Assembly: GCF_001570425.1 (NCBI RefSeq)
Contig: NZ_BCSX01000050.1
Span: forward strand, 52,031-116,030
Length of the DNA: 64,000 bases
Direction of reading: 5' to 3'
DNA from: Mycolicibacterium brisbanense
Lineage (GTDB): Bacteria; Actinomycetota; Actinomycetes; Mycobacteriales; Mycobacteriaceae
A program made the position numbers and the translations under genes. Under the pieces are notes generated by a model. It did not search any database. It was not told where the DNA came from and was given only the letters and a program-made list of their open reading frames with translations. Shown one piece after another: positions 48,941-57,098 of the stretch (its first letter is position 1; every line of letters starts with the position of its first letter).

Positions 48941-51900
48941 TCACACCGCCGGTGGTTCGAAACCCAACTCGGCCAACCGGTCCCGGTAGGCGGCGATGGT
49001 GCCCAGCTTGACCGACTCGTAGCCGCGCACCAGATCGGCGGCGGCCGCCGCGGCGACGGCGGTGTCGTAGCTCTCGATGGACAGCGATGCGGCCGCGTCG
49101 AGCACCATGTCGCGGTAGTGCGTCACGAGCGCGCGTTCGGTGCGGCGCAGCGACGCGTGACCGAACGGGTCGAAGATGCTGCCCCGCAGTCGCTTTCCCT
49201 TGGCCAGGAGCCGCAGCGTCAGGTGGCTGCGCGGGCCGAACCCGATCTTCGAACGACGGCCCAGGGCCCGCAGCGCGGGTGGGTGCAGCCGATAGGTGAG
49301 GTCGGTGGCACCGGGGAACTGTGCCTGCACGCTCGCTGCGAACGCAGGATCGGTGAGCAGCCGCGCCACTTCGTACTCGTCCTTGTAGGCGGTTAGCTTG
49401 AACAGTCCCTCGGTGACCGCCGTGCTGAATTCCGTCCGGTCACCCAGGCGGCGCTCAGCGGCCCACACCGCCTCGATCACGTCGATGTACTCGGCGGCAA
49501 CGGCGCGGCTCTGGTAGGCAACGAGTTCGGCGGCGCGGCGTTCAACCAAGGGCCGCAACGGTTCTGCGACAGTGATGCGGCCGGCCACCGCGGCGGGCAG
49601 GGTCGGGATGCTGCGGCTCTCTGCGGCAGCGGGAGTCGTCGCTTCGGCGAACGCCTCGGGAGCGCAGACCGCGGCCCGGCCCCACCGGAAGGCAGCCACG
49701 TTGGTGGCGACCGCCACACCGTTGAGTTCGATGGCCCGTTCCACGTCGGCCGCCGGGATGGGCAGCGCACCGAGTTGCACGGCGGCGCCTACCAGCAGGA
49801 AGTTCGCGGCGGCGGTCGACCCGAACAAGGCCTCCGCGGCCGCGAGCGCATCGAAGCTGAGCAGGTCCCGCGTCGACACGCTGAGCCGGTCCAGCAGGGC
49901 ATGGTCGTCGGGGTGACTGACCTGCGGATCGGACACCATGGCGCCGGTCGCGGTCCGGCTGGTCGAGGCCACCGCGACCGTGCGAGCGCTGTGCGCGTAA
50001 CGCAGGTTGCGGGCATCGGCGGCGGTAAGCAGGTCGAAGGCCAGCAGGCAGTCCGCCGTCGCCGGGCTCACGCGGTTCGACGAGGTGAGCGGGTTCGTGC
50101 TGAGTCGCAGGTGCGACGTGACCGGGCCGGCCTTCTGGCTCAGGCCGGTCTGGTCCAGTCCCTGCACGTGCAACCCGGCCTGCAGGGCCGCGACTCCGAG
50201 CACCTGGTTGACGGTCACGATGCCCGTACCGCCGATGCCCGCCAGGAAGATGTTGTAGGTCGCCGCCAGTCGGACCGCCGGCGGTTGGGTGAGGTCAGGC
50301 AAGACCGGCGTCGTGCGCTCCGAGCGCTCCTGGTGTTCGGGCAGTTCGACGGTGACGAACGACGGGCAGTCGCCGTCGAGGCAGCTGTAGTCGGTGTTGC
50401 AGCTGGTCTGGTCGATGCGGGTCTTGCGGCCGAACTCGGTGTCCACGGGCTGCACCGACAGGCAGTTGCTCTTCACACCACAGTCTCCGCAGCCCTCGCA
50501 CACGGCTTCGTTGATCACGACCCGCGTGCGGCGTACCGGTTGCAGACCCCGCTTGCGCTTGCGCCGCGCCTCGGCGGCGCACTGCTGGTCGTAGATCAGC
50601 ACCGTCACGCCCTCGGTGTCGCGCAGGACGCGTTGCGCCTCGTCGAGCCGATCCCGGTGCCACAGCAGGGTTCCCGACGCGAGGCTGCTCGCAGGGTAAC
50701 GCGTGGGGTCCTCGGCGCACACGATGATCCGCCGGACGCCTTCGGTTGTCAGCTTGTGCGTGAGCGCGGGTACCCCGAGCGCGGCCTCGGCGTCTTGGGC
50801 ACCGGTCATGGCGACAGCCGAGTTGTAGAGGATCTTGTAGGTGATGTTGACCCCGGCGGCCACACAGGCTTGCACAGCCAGCTGTCCGGAGTGGAAATAC
50901 GTTCCGTCGCCGATGTTCTGGAAGATGTGTTTGACGCCGGAATACGGCGCCTGGCCGATCCACTGGGTGCCCTCGCCGCCCATCTGGGTCAGCCCGGTGA
51001 CCGCCGATTCGGGGCGCGCCGACATCGTCACCAGGGTATGGCATCCGATGCCGCCGGCCGCCAGCGATCCGTCGGGCACGACGGTGGACCGATTGTGCGG
51101 GCAGCCCGAGCAGAAGTACGGCGTGCGCGCTGTGCTCAACGGGGTGAGCTCCAGGCGCGGCGGGGGCAGCGGCGCTACTGGCACCCGCGGGTTGAGGACC
51201 CGATGCAGCGGGCGCAGCAGCCGAGCGGCGGTGAGTTCGCCGTCTGCTGGGATCAGCGGGCCGCCGGCGGCGTCCTGTTTGCCGATCACCTGCGGGCGCT
51301 CCGCGGAACCGTAAAGTGCTTGCATCACTTGGGTTTCCACGAAGGCTGTCTTGTCTTCGACAACCAGCAGGGTGTCCACGCCGCGTGCCAGCTGCCGGAT
51401 CCGCGCGGCCCCCAGCGGATACGGCATGCCGACGCGCAGCACCCGGATGCCACGGTGGTACAGATCCTCATCGGTGAGCCCCAGTTCGTCGAGCGTCTGC
51501 CGCACGGCGTCGTAGGCGGTCCCGACCGCGACGATGCCCAGCCATGCCTCCGCCGGGTCGATCTCGATGCGGTCGATGTCGTTGGCGTCATTGAACGCCT
51601 GCACCATCGTCCAGCGCGGCCCGTAAAGATCGGCCTCGGCCAGCACGCTGTCCGGCGGCGCTGCCATGAGTCGTTGCCGGTAGGTCCATGGCCTGCCCTG
51701 CCACTGAAGTTCGGGCACCGTGATCTCGAAGTCCGCGTAGTTGCGTTGTACGGTCCAAAGGCCATCTGCCACATCGGCATTGATTTTGAGGGCGACGGGG
51801 CAACCCGAGACGCGCGACAGCGCGACGCCGTACAGTCCGAAGCCGATGATCTCCTCGGCGTTGCGCGGGAACAGGACCGGGATGTTCATCGCGGCCAGTG

Positions 51901-52450
51901 AGCGCTCGCTGGAGGCGGGCACCGTGGACGACTTCGCCGCCGGATCGTCGCCGACCATCAACAGCACACCACCCGACGGGTTTACCCCGTAGACGGTCAG
52001 GTGCCGCAGCGCGTCGGTCGCGCGGTCCAACCCCGGCCCCTTGCCGTACCAGACCCCGACGACACCATCATGTGTCCGGGTGTCCCGCGGCAGCTCCAAC
52101 TGGCTGCCCCATACCGACGTCGCCGCCAGTTCCTCGTTCATTCCCGGCACGAGCGTCACATCGTGGCGTTGTGCCAGTCCGTCGATACCGGCCAGCAGCT
52201 TGTCCAGCCCGGCCAACGGGCTGCCCGGATATCCCGACACGAACGTCGCCACCTTGTGTCCGGCGCGCCGGTCCCGCTCGTGTTGTTCGACGAACTGCCG
52301 TGCCACAGCCTGCACGCCGGTGAGCAACACCGGACCGGAATCCACCCGGTACCGACTGGCCAGATCCACCGAAACTCTTGGGGCGTCATCGAGTTGGGTC
52401 ACCAGATAACGATCACTGAGCTCATCACCATGGTCAACAGAAGCGCTCAC
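48941..52450 (-). CDS. Fused indolepyruvate-type ferredoxin oxidoreductase
   Basis: A 1169-residue fusion of both subunits of a 2-oxoacid:ferredoxin oxidoreductase. Seen: an N-terminal pyrimidine-binding half, a TPP-binding block with YFCSGCPHNRST and IGDGTYFHSGQLAV (about 430-540), a cysteine-rich segment (CEGCGDCGVKSNCLSV ... CNTDYSCLDGDCPSF) for Fe-S clusters near 655-700, and a gamma-type domain with GIGGTGIVTVNQVLG. It oxidatively decarboxylates aryl- or branched 2-oxoacids to acyl-CoA. The FAD oxidase and AsnC regulator upstream on the same strand suggest amino-acid catabolism (inferred). Confidence 0.93.
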   Translation of the reverse strand: MSASVDHGDELSDRYLVTQLDDAPRVSVDLASRYRVDSGPVLLTGVQAVARQFVEQHERDRRAGHKVATFVSGYPGSPLAGLDKLLAGIDGLAQRHDVTLVPGMNEELAATSVWGSQLELPRDTRTHDGVVGVWYGKGPGLDRATDALRHLTVYGVNPSGGVLLMVGDDPAAKSSTVPASSERSLAAMNIPVLFPRNAEEIIGFGLYGVALSRVSGCPVALKINADVADGLWTVQRNYADFEITVPELQWQGRPWTYRQRLMAAPPDSVLAEADLYGPRWTMVQAFNDANDIDRIEIDPAEAWLGIVAVGTAYDAVRQTLDELGLTDEDLYHRGIRVLRVGMPYPLGAARIRQLARGVDTLLVVEDKTAFVETQVMQALYGSAERPQVIGKQDAAGGPLIPADGELTAARLLRPLHRVLNPRVPVAPLPPPRLELTPLSTARTPYFCSGCPHNRSTVVPDGSLAAGGIGCHTLVTMSARPESAVTGLTQMGGEGTQWIGQAPYSGVKHIFQNIGDGTYFHSGQLAVQACVAAGVNITYKILYNSAVAMTGAQDAEAALGVPALTHKLTTEGVRRIIVCAEDPTRYPASSLASGTLLWHRDRLDEAQRVLRDTEGVTVLIYDQQCAAEARRKRKRGLQPVRRTRVVINEAVCEGCGDCGVKSNCLSVQPVDTEFGRKTRIDQTSCNTDYSCLDGDCPSFVTVELPEHQERSERTTPVLPDLTQPPAVRLAATYNIFLAGIGGTGIVTVNQVLGVAALQAGLHVQGLDQTGLSQKAGPVTSHLRLSTNPLTSSNRVSPATADCLLAFDLLTAADARNLRYAHSARTVAVASTSRTATGAMVSDPQVSHPDDHALLDRLSVSTRDLLSFDALAAAEALFGSTAAANFLLVGAAVQLGALPIPAADVERAIELNGVAVATNVAAFRWGRAAVCAPEAFAEATTPAAAESRSIPTLPAAVAGRITVAEPLRPLVERRAAELVAYQSRAVAAEYIDVIEAVWAAERRLGDRTEFSTAVTEGLFKLTAYKDEYEVARLLTDPAFAASVQAQFPGATDLTYRLHPPALRALGRRSKIGFGPRSHLTLRLLAKGKRLRGSIFDPFGHASLRRTERALVTHYRDMVLDAAASLSIESYDTAVAAAAAADLVRGYESVKLGTIAAYRDRLAELGFEPPAV

Positions 52451-52507
52451 AACTGAGCAGAATGGTCAATCTGTGGTCGCGGTCACACGGTCAGCTGAGC
52501 GGATTGC

Positions 52508-53869
52508 TCAGTGCAGGACGGCGCCGGGATTGAGGATCCCGTGGGGGTCGAGCGCGTCTTTGATGCTCTGGGTCAGAGCCATCACGTCATCACCGAGTTG
52601 GGCGGGCAGCCAGTCGCGCTTGAGTCGTCCGACCCCGTGCTCACCGGTGATGGTGCCGCCGAGCGCGATCGCGAGTTCCATGATGCGGGCGAACGCACGG
52701 TGCGCGCGGTCGGTGGCGTCGGCGTCGGTCGGGTCGAACACGATCACCGGATGGGTGTTGCCGTCCCCGGCGTGGGCCACCATGCAGATCAACACGTCGC
52801 ACTCGGCGGCGATGTCCTCGACCCCGGTCACCATGGCGGGCAACTGCGGTATCGGCACGCCGACGTCTTCCAGAAGCAGGCTGCCCATTTTCTCGACCGC
52901 CGGGAACATCGCTCGCCGTGCCGCGGTGAACGCCGCGCCCTCGGCCGGATCATCGGTCGCGAAAACTTCTGTCGCACCGCATTTCTCGCACTCGGCGAGG
53001 ATGGCGGCCACCTCGTCGGCGGCCGCCCCCGGAGCGTCGGACTGCACCAGCAGCATGGCCCGCGCCGACCGGTCGAGTCCCATCTTCAGGTGATCTTCGA
53101 CGGCGTTGATGCTTGCGTGGTCCATGAATTCCAGCATTGCCGGGCGGAGCAGTCCGGTGATGGCCACGACCGCGTTGGCTGCGTCGTTCACCGAGCCGAA
53201 CAGGGCCACCACAGTCGACGCGGGCGACTGGGCGGGGATGAGCCGCAGCGTGAGCTCGGTGATGACACCCAGGATGCCTTCGGAGCCGACGAACAGCTTG
53301 GTCAACGACAGGCCCGCAACATCTTTGAGGCGTGGGCCGCCGAGGCGCACAGCTGTGCCGTCGGCCAGCACCACCTGCATGCCCAGCACGTAATCGCCGG
53401 TCACGCCGTACTTCACGCAGCACAACCCGCCGGCATTGGTGGCGGCATTGCCGCCGATCGACGAGATGTCGACCGAGGCCGGATCCGGCGGGTACCACAG
53501 TCCGTGTTCGGCGGCAGCCCGTTTCACCTCGATGTTGGTCAGGCCGGGCTGTACCACTGCGGTGCGGGTGGCGACGTCGATCCGGATGTCGCGCATGCGT
53601 TCGGTGCTGAGCACGATCGCGCCGTCCACCGCGTCGGCACCGCCTGACAATCCGGACCCGGCACCGCGGGGCACCACCGCGACCCGGTGTGCCGAGGCCC
53701 AGCGCAGCACCTCCTGCACGTCTTCGGTACAGGTGGCGCGCACCACCGCCAGAGGGGTGCCCGCGGTCGGGGCCGCCGCGGAGTCCCGCCGGTACCGTTC
53801 GATGACGTCGGGATCGCTCAGCACGGCACCGGCGGGCAGGACAGCCGACAGCGAATCGATGGTCGTCAT
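52508..53869 (-). CDS. FAD-linked oxidase (GlcD/D-lactate dehydrogenase family)
   Basis: A 453-residue PCMH-type flavoprotein that oxidises a 2-hydroxyacid. Seen: VVPRGAGSGLSGGADAVDGAIVLS (FAD pyrophosphate loop, about 70-93), GGNAATNAGGLCCVKYGVT near 140-158, and the C-terminal GEHGVGRLKRDWL metal motif followed by KDALDPHGILNPG. ATG 53869 follows GAGGAGACGTC and overlaps the AsnC stop (ATGA); the 188 in-frame codons upstream are read through the AsnC gene. Confidence 0.93.
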   Translation of the reverse strand: MTTIDSLSAVLPAGAVLSDPDVIERYRRDSAAAPTAGTPLAVVRATCTEDVQEVLRWASAHRVAVVPRGAGSGLSGGADAVDGAIVLSTERMRDIRIDVATRTAVVQPGLTNIEVKRAAAEHGLWYPPDPASVDISSIGGNAATNAGGLCCVKYGVTGDYVLGMQVVLADGTAVRLGGPRLKDVAGLSLTKLFVGSEGILGVITELTLRLIPAQSPASTVVALFGSVNDAANAVVAITGLLRPAMLEFMDHASINAVEDHLKMGLDRSARAMLLVQSDAPGAAADEVAAILAECEKCGATEVFATDDPAEGAAFTAARRAMFPAVEKMGSLLLEDVGVPIPQLPAMVTGVEDIAAECDVLICMVAHAGDGNTHPVIVFDPTDADATDRAHRAFARIMELAIALGGTITGEHGVGRLKRDWLPAQLGDDVMALTQSIKDALDPHGILNPGAVLH

Positions 53870-54384
53870 GACGTCTCCTCGTCGCGCGGTGCCGGTGTCG
53901 ACCGGCCCCACCCGCGGGTCTTGGTCAGCTTCTGCAGCAGTGGTTGGGTGCGGTAGCGCAGTGGGGTGGTCAAGGTGAGTGTGGTGCTCGAATGCACCAC
54001 ACCCGGGATCCCGACGATGTGTTCGATGAGCTCTTGCAACCCGGCCTGGGTTTGCGTCGCGACCCGGGTCAGCAGATCCTCTCGGCCCGTCGTCACGTGG
54101 ATTTCCAGCACTTCCGGTATGGCCGTGAGCAGTTCGGCGATGCGCAACAGCCGGCCCTGCTGTACCTCCAGGGCGATGAAGGCCTGTACTGCGACGCCCG
54201 CGGCCGCCAGATCGATATCGGGCCGGAACCCGCGCAGCAGCCCGCTCTCCTCCAGTCGGCGCAGCCGCGATTGGACGGTGTTGCGCGCGACACCGAGATT
54301 CGACGCCAGTTCGGCGACACCCATGCGGGCGTTGCGCCCGAGCAGGTCGATCAGGTCCGAGTCGAGTTGGTCGAGGTTGATCAC
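53866..54384 (-). CDS. Lrp/AsnC-family transcriptional regulator
   Basis: A 172-residue feast/famine regulator. Seen: the N-terminal helix-turn-helix (LDSDLIDLLGRNARMGVAELASNLGVARNTVQSRLRRLEESGLL, 6-49) and an effector-binding RAM domain ending before a 20-residue C-terminal tail. It overlaps and precedes the FAD-linked oxidase gene, so it probably controls it and perhaps the ferredoxin oxidoreductase in response to an amino acid (inferred). Confidence 0.92.
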   Translation of the reverse strand: MINLDQLDSDLIDLLGRNARMGVAELASNLGVARNTVQSRLRRLEESGLLRGFRPDIDLAAAGVAVQAFIALEVQQGRLLRIAELLTAIPEVLEIHVTTGREDLLTRVATQTQAGLQELIEHIVGIPGVVHSSTTLTLTTPLRYRTQPLLQKLTKTRGWGRSTPAPRDEETS

Positions 54385-54462
54385 GGTTCAACTCACAGGC
54401 GAGCTGAGGGCTGACTTTCGGTGCACGCAACAACTGTAGGGTCCGGGCGGAGTCGACTGTGC

Positions 54463-54600
54463 GGGATCTCCCGGCCCGCTCGGCACCGGACGTTCTACGA
54501 CCCGCGCTGGCTGGTCAGGCATCTGCCCGCACATGCGCAGGAGAACATCATGTTCCGCAACGGAATTCAGGCTTACAAGCTGCCTGAGAACGGCTCGGTG
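54463..54600 (+). pseudogene. Possible 3' remnant of a lost gene (amidohydrolase-like tail)
   Basis: Seen: this stretch reads in the plus frame as RTFYDPRWLVRHLPAHAQEN then IMFRNGIQAYKLPEN with third positions almost all G or C, as in a true mycobacterial gene, but no start codon or family N terminus precedes it. The tail resembles the end of amidohydrolase_2 proteins by eye. It overlaps the 3' end of the MarR gene, whose last residues are read on the opposite strand. Probably a deletion relic; low certainty. Confidence 0.3.
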
Positions 54601-55030
54601 CGGTTGCCGTGTCGTCGGTTCCGGCCTTGCGCAACAACGCTTTGAGCTGCCGTTGTTCGGTGGGCGTCAACCGGTCGAGCACGCGCTGATCGGCGACGTG
54701 GACGGCTTCCTCGGCGCGGCTGAGCAGCGCCCGTCCGGCGTCGGTGAGTTCGGTGGGCAGCGCGCGACCGGCCGCAGCGGTATCGGGTCGGCGTACGGCC
54801 CCGATGGCTTCCAGCCGGTGCAGCAGCTGATTGGTCGCCTGGGCGGTCACGTTGGTGTAGCGGGCGAGCTCGGCACTGGTGAGCCCGGGATGCAGCGAGA
54901 TGATGCGCAGGCAGACGAAATCCGCGAGTCCGAGTCCGATCGGCGCGAGAACTGTCGCGACCTCCGGGCGCAACGTCGCGGCTACGCGGTGCAGCAGATA
55001 TCCGAGCGGCTCACTGTCCGGAGCGGTCAT
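54548..55030 (-). CDS. MarR-family transcriptional regulator
   Basis: A 160-residue winged-helix regulator. Seen: GLTSAELARYTNVTAQATNQLLHRLEAIGAVRRPDTAAAGRALPTELTDAGRALL (about 50-105), the MarR recognition helix and wing. ATG 55030 was chosen; a GTG-like extension of 8 codons is less typical. The final 20 residues (after LLRKAG) are read from DNA that on the other strand looks like a gene remnant, so the natural C terminus may have been replaced. It is divergent from the glycine-rich protein at 55218, a possible target. Confidence 0.85.
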   Translation of the reverse strand: MTAPDSEPLGYLLHRVAATLRPEVATVLAPIGLGLADFVCLRIISLHPGLTSAELARYTNVTAQATNQLLHRLEAIGAVRRPDTAAAGRALPTELTDAGRALLSRAEEAVHVADQRVLDRLTPTEQRQLKALLRKAGTDDTATAPSRSQAACKPEFRCGT

Positions 55031-55217
55031 GGCTGGAATCCTCACACGCGCCACCGGTGTGGGGCCATCCGGATCGGCCGCACGTTTCGCTCACGGCTCA
55101 ACCAGTTCTCAGGCAGATCTCATTGAATTGCCCCCGATGCGCGCGTATCAAGGAACTTGATACACCTGTCGGGCCGCGATCCGTCGGTCCGGCTGATTCT
55201 GGAAAAGGATGTGTGAC

Positions 55218-55814
55218 ATGGGTTTTGGAGGATTTTTCGGCGGCTGGGGCCCGGCGGGATTCGGCGGCGGGAACTGCGGTCCCGGTGAGCACGGCGGCTT
55301 CGGAGGTTTCGGGGCAGGAGGGTTCGGTGCACCCGGATTCGGCGGTGGCTTCGGGCCGGGCTTCGCACTCAAACGCGCTGCGGTCGGCACTGCGGCACTG
55401 CTGCTCGACGGGCCTGCCACAGCTGAGCAGATCGTCGAGCGCACCACTGAAGCCACCGGGGGTGCCTTCACCCCGCCGCTGGACATCGTCGAATTGGCGA
55501 TCAGCGGCCTGGCCGCCCGCGGCGTCGTGACCGTCACCGACGGTGTCGCCACGCTGACTGAATTCGGCACGCAGCTGCTGGCCTGGCGCGGTGTCACCAG
55601 CGAGACCGCACATGCGATGTTGGGCAAGGTGGGCAAGTTCGCCGACGTCATCAAGATCCGTACGGGACTGCACGAGCTGGCGGGGCTGGCCCGCACCATC
55701 GTCTTCACCGGCACGGACGAACAGAAGGCGAAGCTCGGGGAGGTACGCACCAACCTGCTCGCCGCGATCAACGAGGCGAAGAAGGCCCTGCACGGGGTGC
55801 TGGCCGAAGGGTGA
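55218..55814 (+). CDS. Glycine-rich protein with winged-helix (PadR-like) and C-terminal helical region
   Basis: 198 residues of unknown function. Seen: residues 1-48 are about half glycine with aromatic spacing (GFGGFFGGWG...GPGF), then TAALLLDGPATAEQIVERTTEATGG ... VELAISGLAARGVVTVTDGVATLTEFG, a winged-helix-like core of PadR/DUF type, then a helical segment with KIRTGLHELAGLARTIVFTGTDEQKAKLGEVR. The start is ATG 55218 because GGAAAAGG lies 9 nt upstream; ATG 55209 would be too close. The Gly-rich head is typical of phase-separating or flexible tails. Confidence 0.75.
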   Translation: MGFGGFFGGWGPAGFGGGNCGPGEHGGFGGFGAGGFGAPGFGGGFGPGFALKRAAVGTAALLLDGPATAEQIVERTTEATGGAFTPPLDIVELAISGLAARGVVTVTDGVATLTEFGTQLLAWRGVTSETAHAMLGKVGKFADVIKIRTGLHELAGLARTIVFTGTDEQKAKLGEVRTNLLAAINEAKKALHGVLAEG

Positions 55815-55816
55815 CG

Positions 55817-55859
55817 CCGACCGTGGCGGCGTAGCCCGGGGTTACGCCGCCACGGTCGG
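55817..55859. terminator. Strong bidirectional hairpin
   Basis: Seen: a perfect 17-bp stem, CCGACCGTGGCGGCGTA (55817-55833) pairing with TACGCCGCCACGGTCGG (55843-55859) around a 9-nt loop. It fills the gap between the convergent stops at 55814 and 55860. No T-run follows, which is common in mycobacteria. Confidence 0.75.
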
Positions 55860-57098
55860 TCACTCCGACCGCGATGCGGCCTGAACGCTGAGCGGGCTGA
55901 GCTGACGTGCCGCGAGCACCCAGTTCAGGAATTTCTCGACCGCGTCGGCGGTGTAGTGGCCGTGCGGTGAGCCGAAAATGTCGAATGCGTGCTGCGCGTG
56001 CGGAATCTCGGCGTAGACCACCGGAGCGGTCGCCACTTCCCGTAGGGCTTCGACGAATTCGCGACCCTCCTCGACCGGGATCAGCGAATCGTTGGTGCCG
56101 TGCAGCACGAAGAACGGCGGTGCGTCCGGGTGGACCAGCGTGATGGGCGAGGCGTCGTGGTACAGCTGCTCGTTGCCTGCGAACGGAAGCTTGACGATGA
56201 GCCGCTGTAGGGCGTCGACGAACTGACCGCGGCCGTTGCCGGTCCTGCTGAACCAGTCGTAGCGGCCGTAGATCGGCACCGCCGCGACCACCGAGGTGTC
56301 GGCGTCCTCGAATCCCGGCTGCCATTTCGGATCGTTGGGTGTCAGAGCCGCCAGCGCCGCGAGGTGTCCGCCGGCCGATCCGCCGGTGATGCACACCGAA
56401 TCCGGGTCGCCGCCGTATTCGGCGATGTTGGCCTTCACCCACGCCAGTGCCTGCTTGACGTCGATGATGTGGTCGGGCCACGGGTACTTCGGGCTGACGC
56501 GATAGCCGATCGACACGCAGATCCAGCCCTGTTCGGCGAGCTGGCCCATCAACGGATATCCCTGGGGCCGTCGGTCGCCGATCATCCAGGCGCCGCCGGG
56601 CACCTGCAGCAGCACCGGCGCCTTACCGTCACGCGGCAGGTCGGCGCGCCGCCAGATGTCGGCCAGGTTGGCCTTGTGGGGACCGTACTTCACGGTCTGC
56701 TGGACGTAGCGGCGGCGGATCCGCGAGGTCGCCCATACTCCGGCGGGCCGCCCGGCCCGGGCCACCTCGCGGTAATCCGCACCGAGCGCATTGCGCAGCG
56801 GTGTCTCGAACGACGGCCGGGACCGCACGCCGCGCCGGTGTACCAGCAGCAGAAGCGCCCACGATATGACCTTGAGCAGCAAGGATATTCGTCCTGATGC
56901 GGTGCGGTACTCACCGCGGGCACCGTGCCGCAGCGCGCCGAGCGCCGAACCGGTGATCACCAGTGGTGCGTTCTCGGAGGTCGGCCAGCCGAACGCGAAC
57001 GCCAGCAGGGTGCCGTTACCTCTGCGGATCAGCGGTTGCACCGCGTTGGCGGCGTTGGCCAGTTCCGCGGCCGCGCCGATGACAAGGCGTCTACCCAT
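55860..57098 (-). CDS. Alpha/beta hydrolase, LipO-like esterase
   Basis: A 412-residue esterase. Seen: QVPGGAWMIGDRRPQGYPLMGQL (oxyanion region), GGSAGGHLAALAALTPND (nucleophile Ser), HGTNDSLIPV (Asp) and HAQHAFDIFGS (His). ATG 57098 overlaps the FadD stop by 8 bp. It is a close paralogue of the esterase at 37572-38795. The order acyltransferase-FadD-esterase resembles Rv1428c-fadD12-lipO of M. tuberculosis, which suggests a lipid acyl-turnover role (inferred). Confidence 0.88.
   Translation of the reverse strand: MGRRLVIGAAAELANAANAVQPLIRRGNGTLLAFAFGWPTSENAPLVITGSALGALRHGARGEYRTASGRISLLLKVISWALLLLVHRRGVRSRPSFETPLRNALGADYREVARAGRPAGVWATSRIRRRYVQQTVKYGPHKANLADIWRRADLPRDGKAPVLLQVPGGAWMIGDRRPQGYPLMGQLAEQGWICVSIGYRVSPKYPWPDHIIDVKQALAWVKANIAEYGGDPDSVCITGGSAGGHLAALAALTPNDPKWQPGFEDADTSVVAAVPIYGRYDWFSRTGNGRGQFVDALQRLIVKLPFAGNEQLYHDASPITLVHPDAPPFFVLHGTNDSLIPVEEGREFVEALREVATAPVVYAEIPHAQHAFDIFGSPHGHYTADAVEKFLNWVLAARQLSPLSVQAASRSE

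Noticed and set aside
49775..51901. Very long plus-strand open frame (708 codons)
   Set aside because: It lies wholly antisense to the ferredoxin oxidoreductase gene, whose protein has clear motifs; the antisense product has none and is rich in His, Arg and Gly as expected for a shadow in high-GC DNA.
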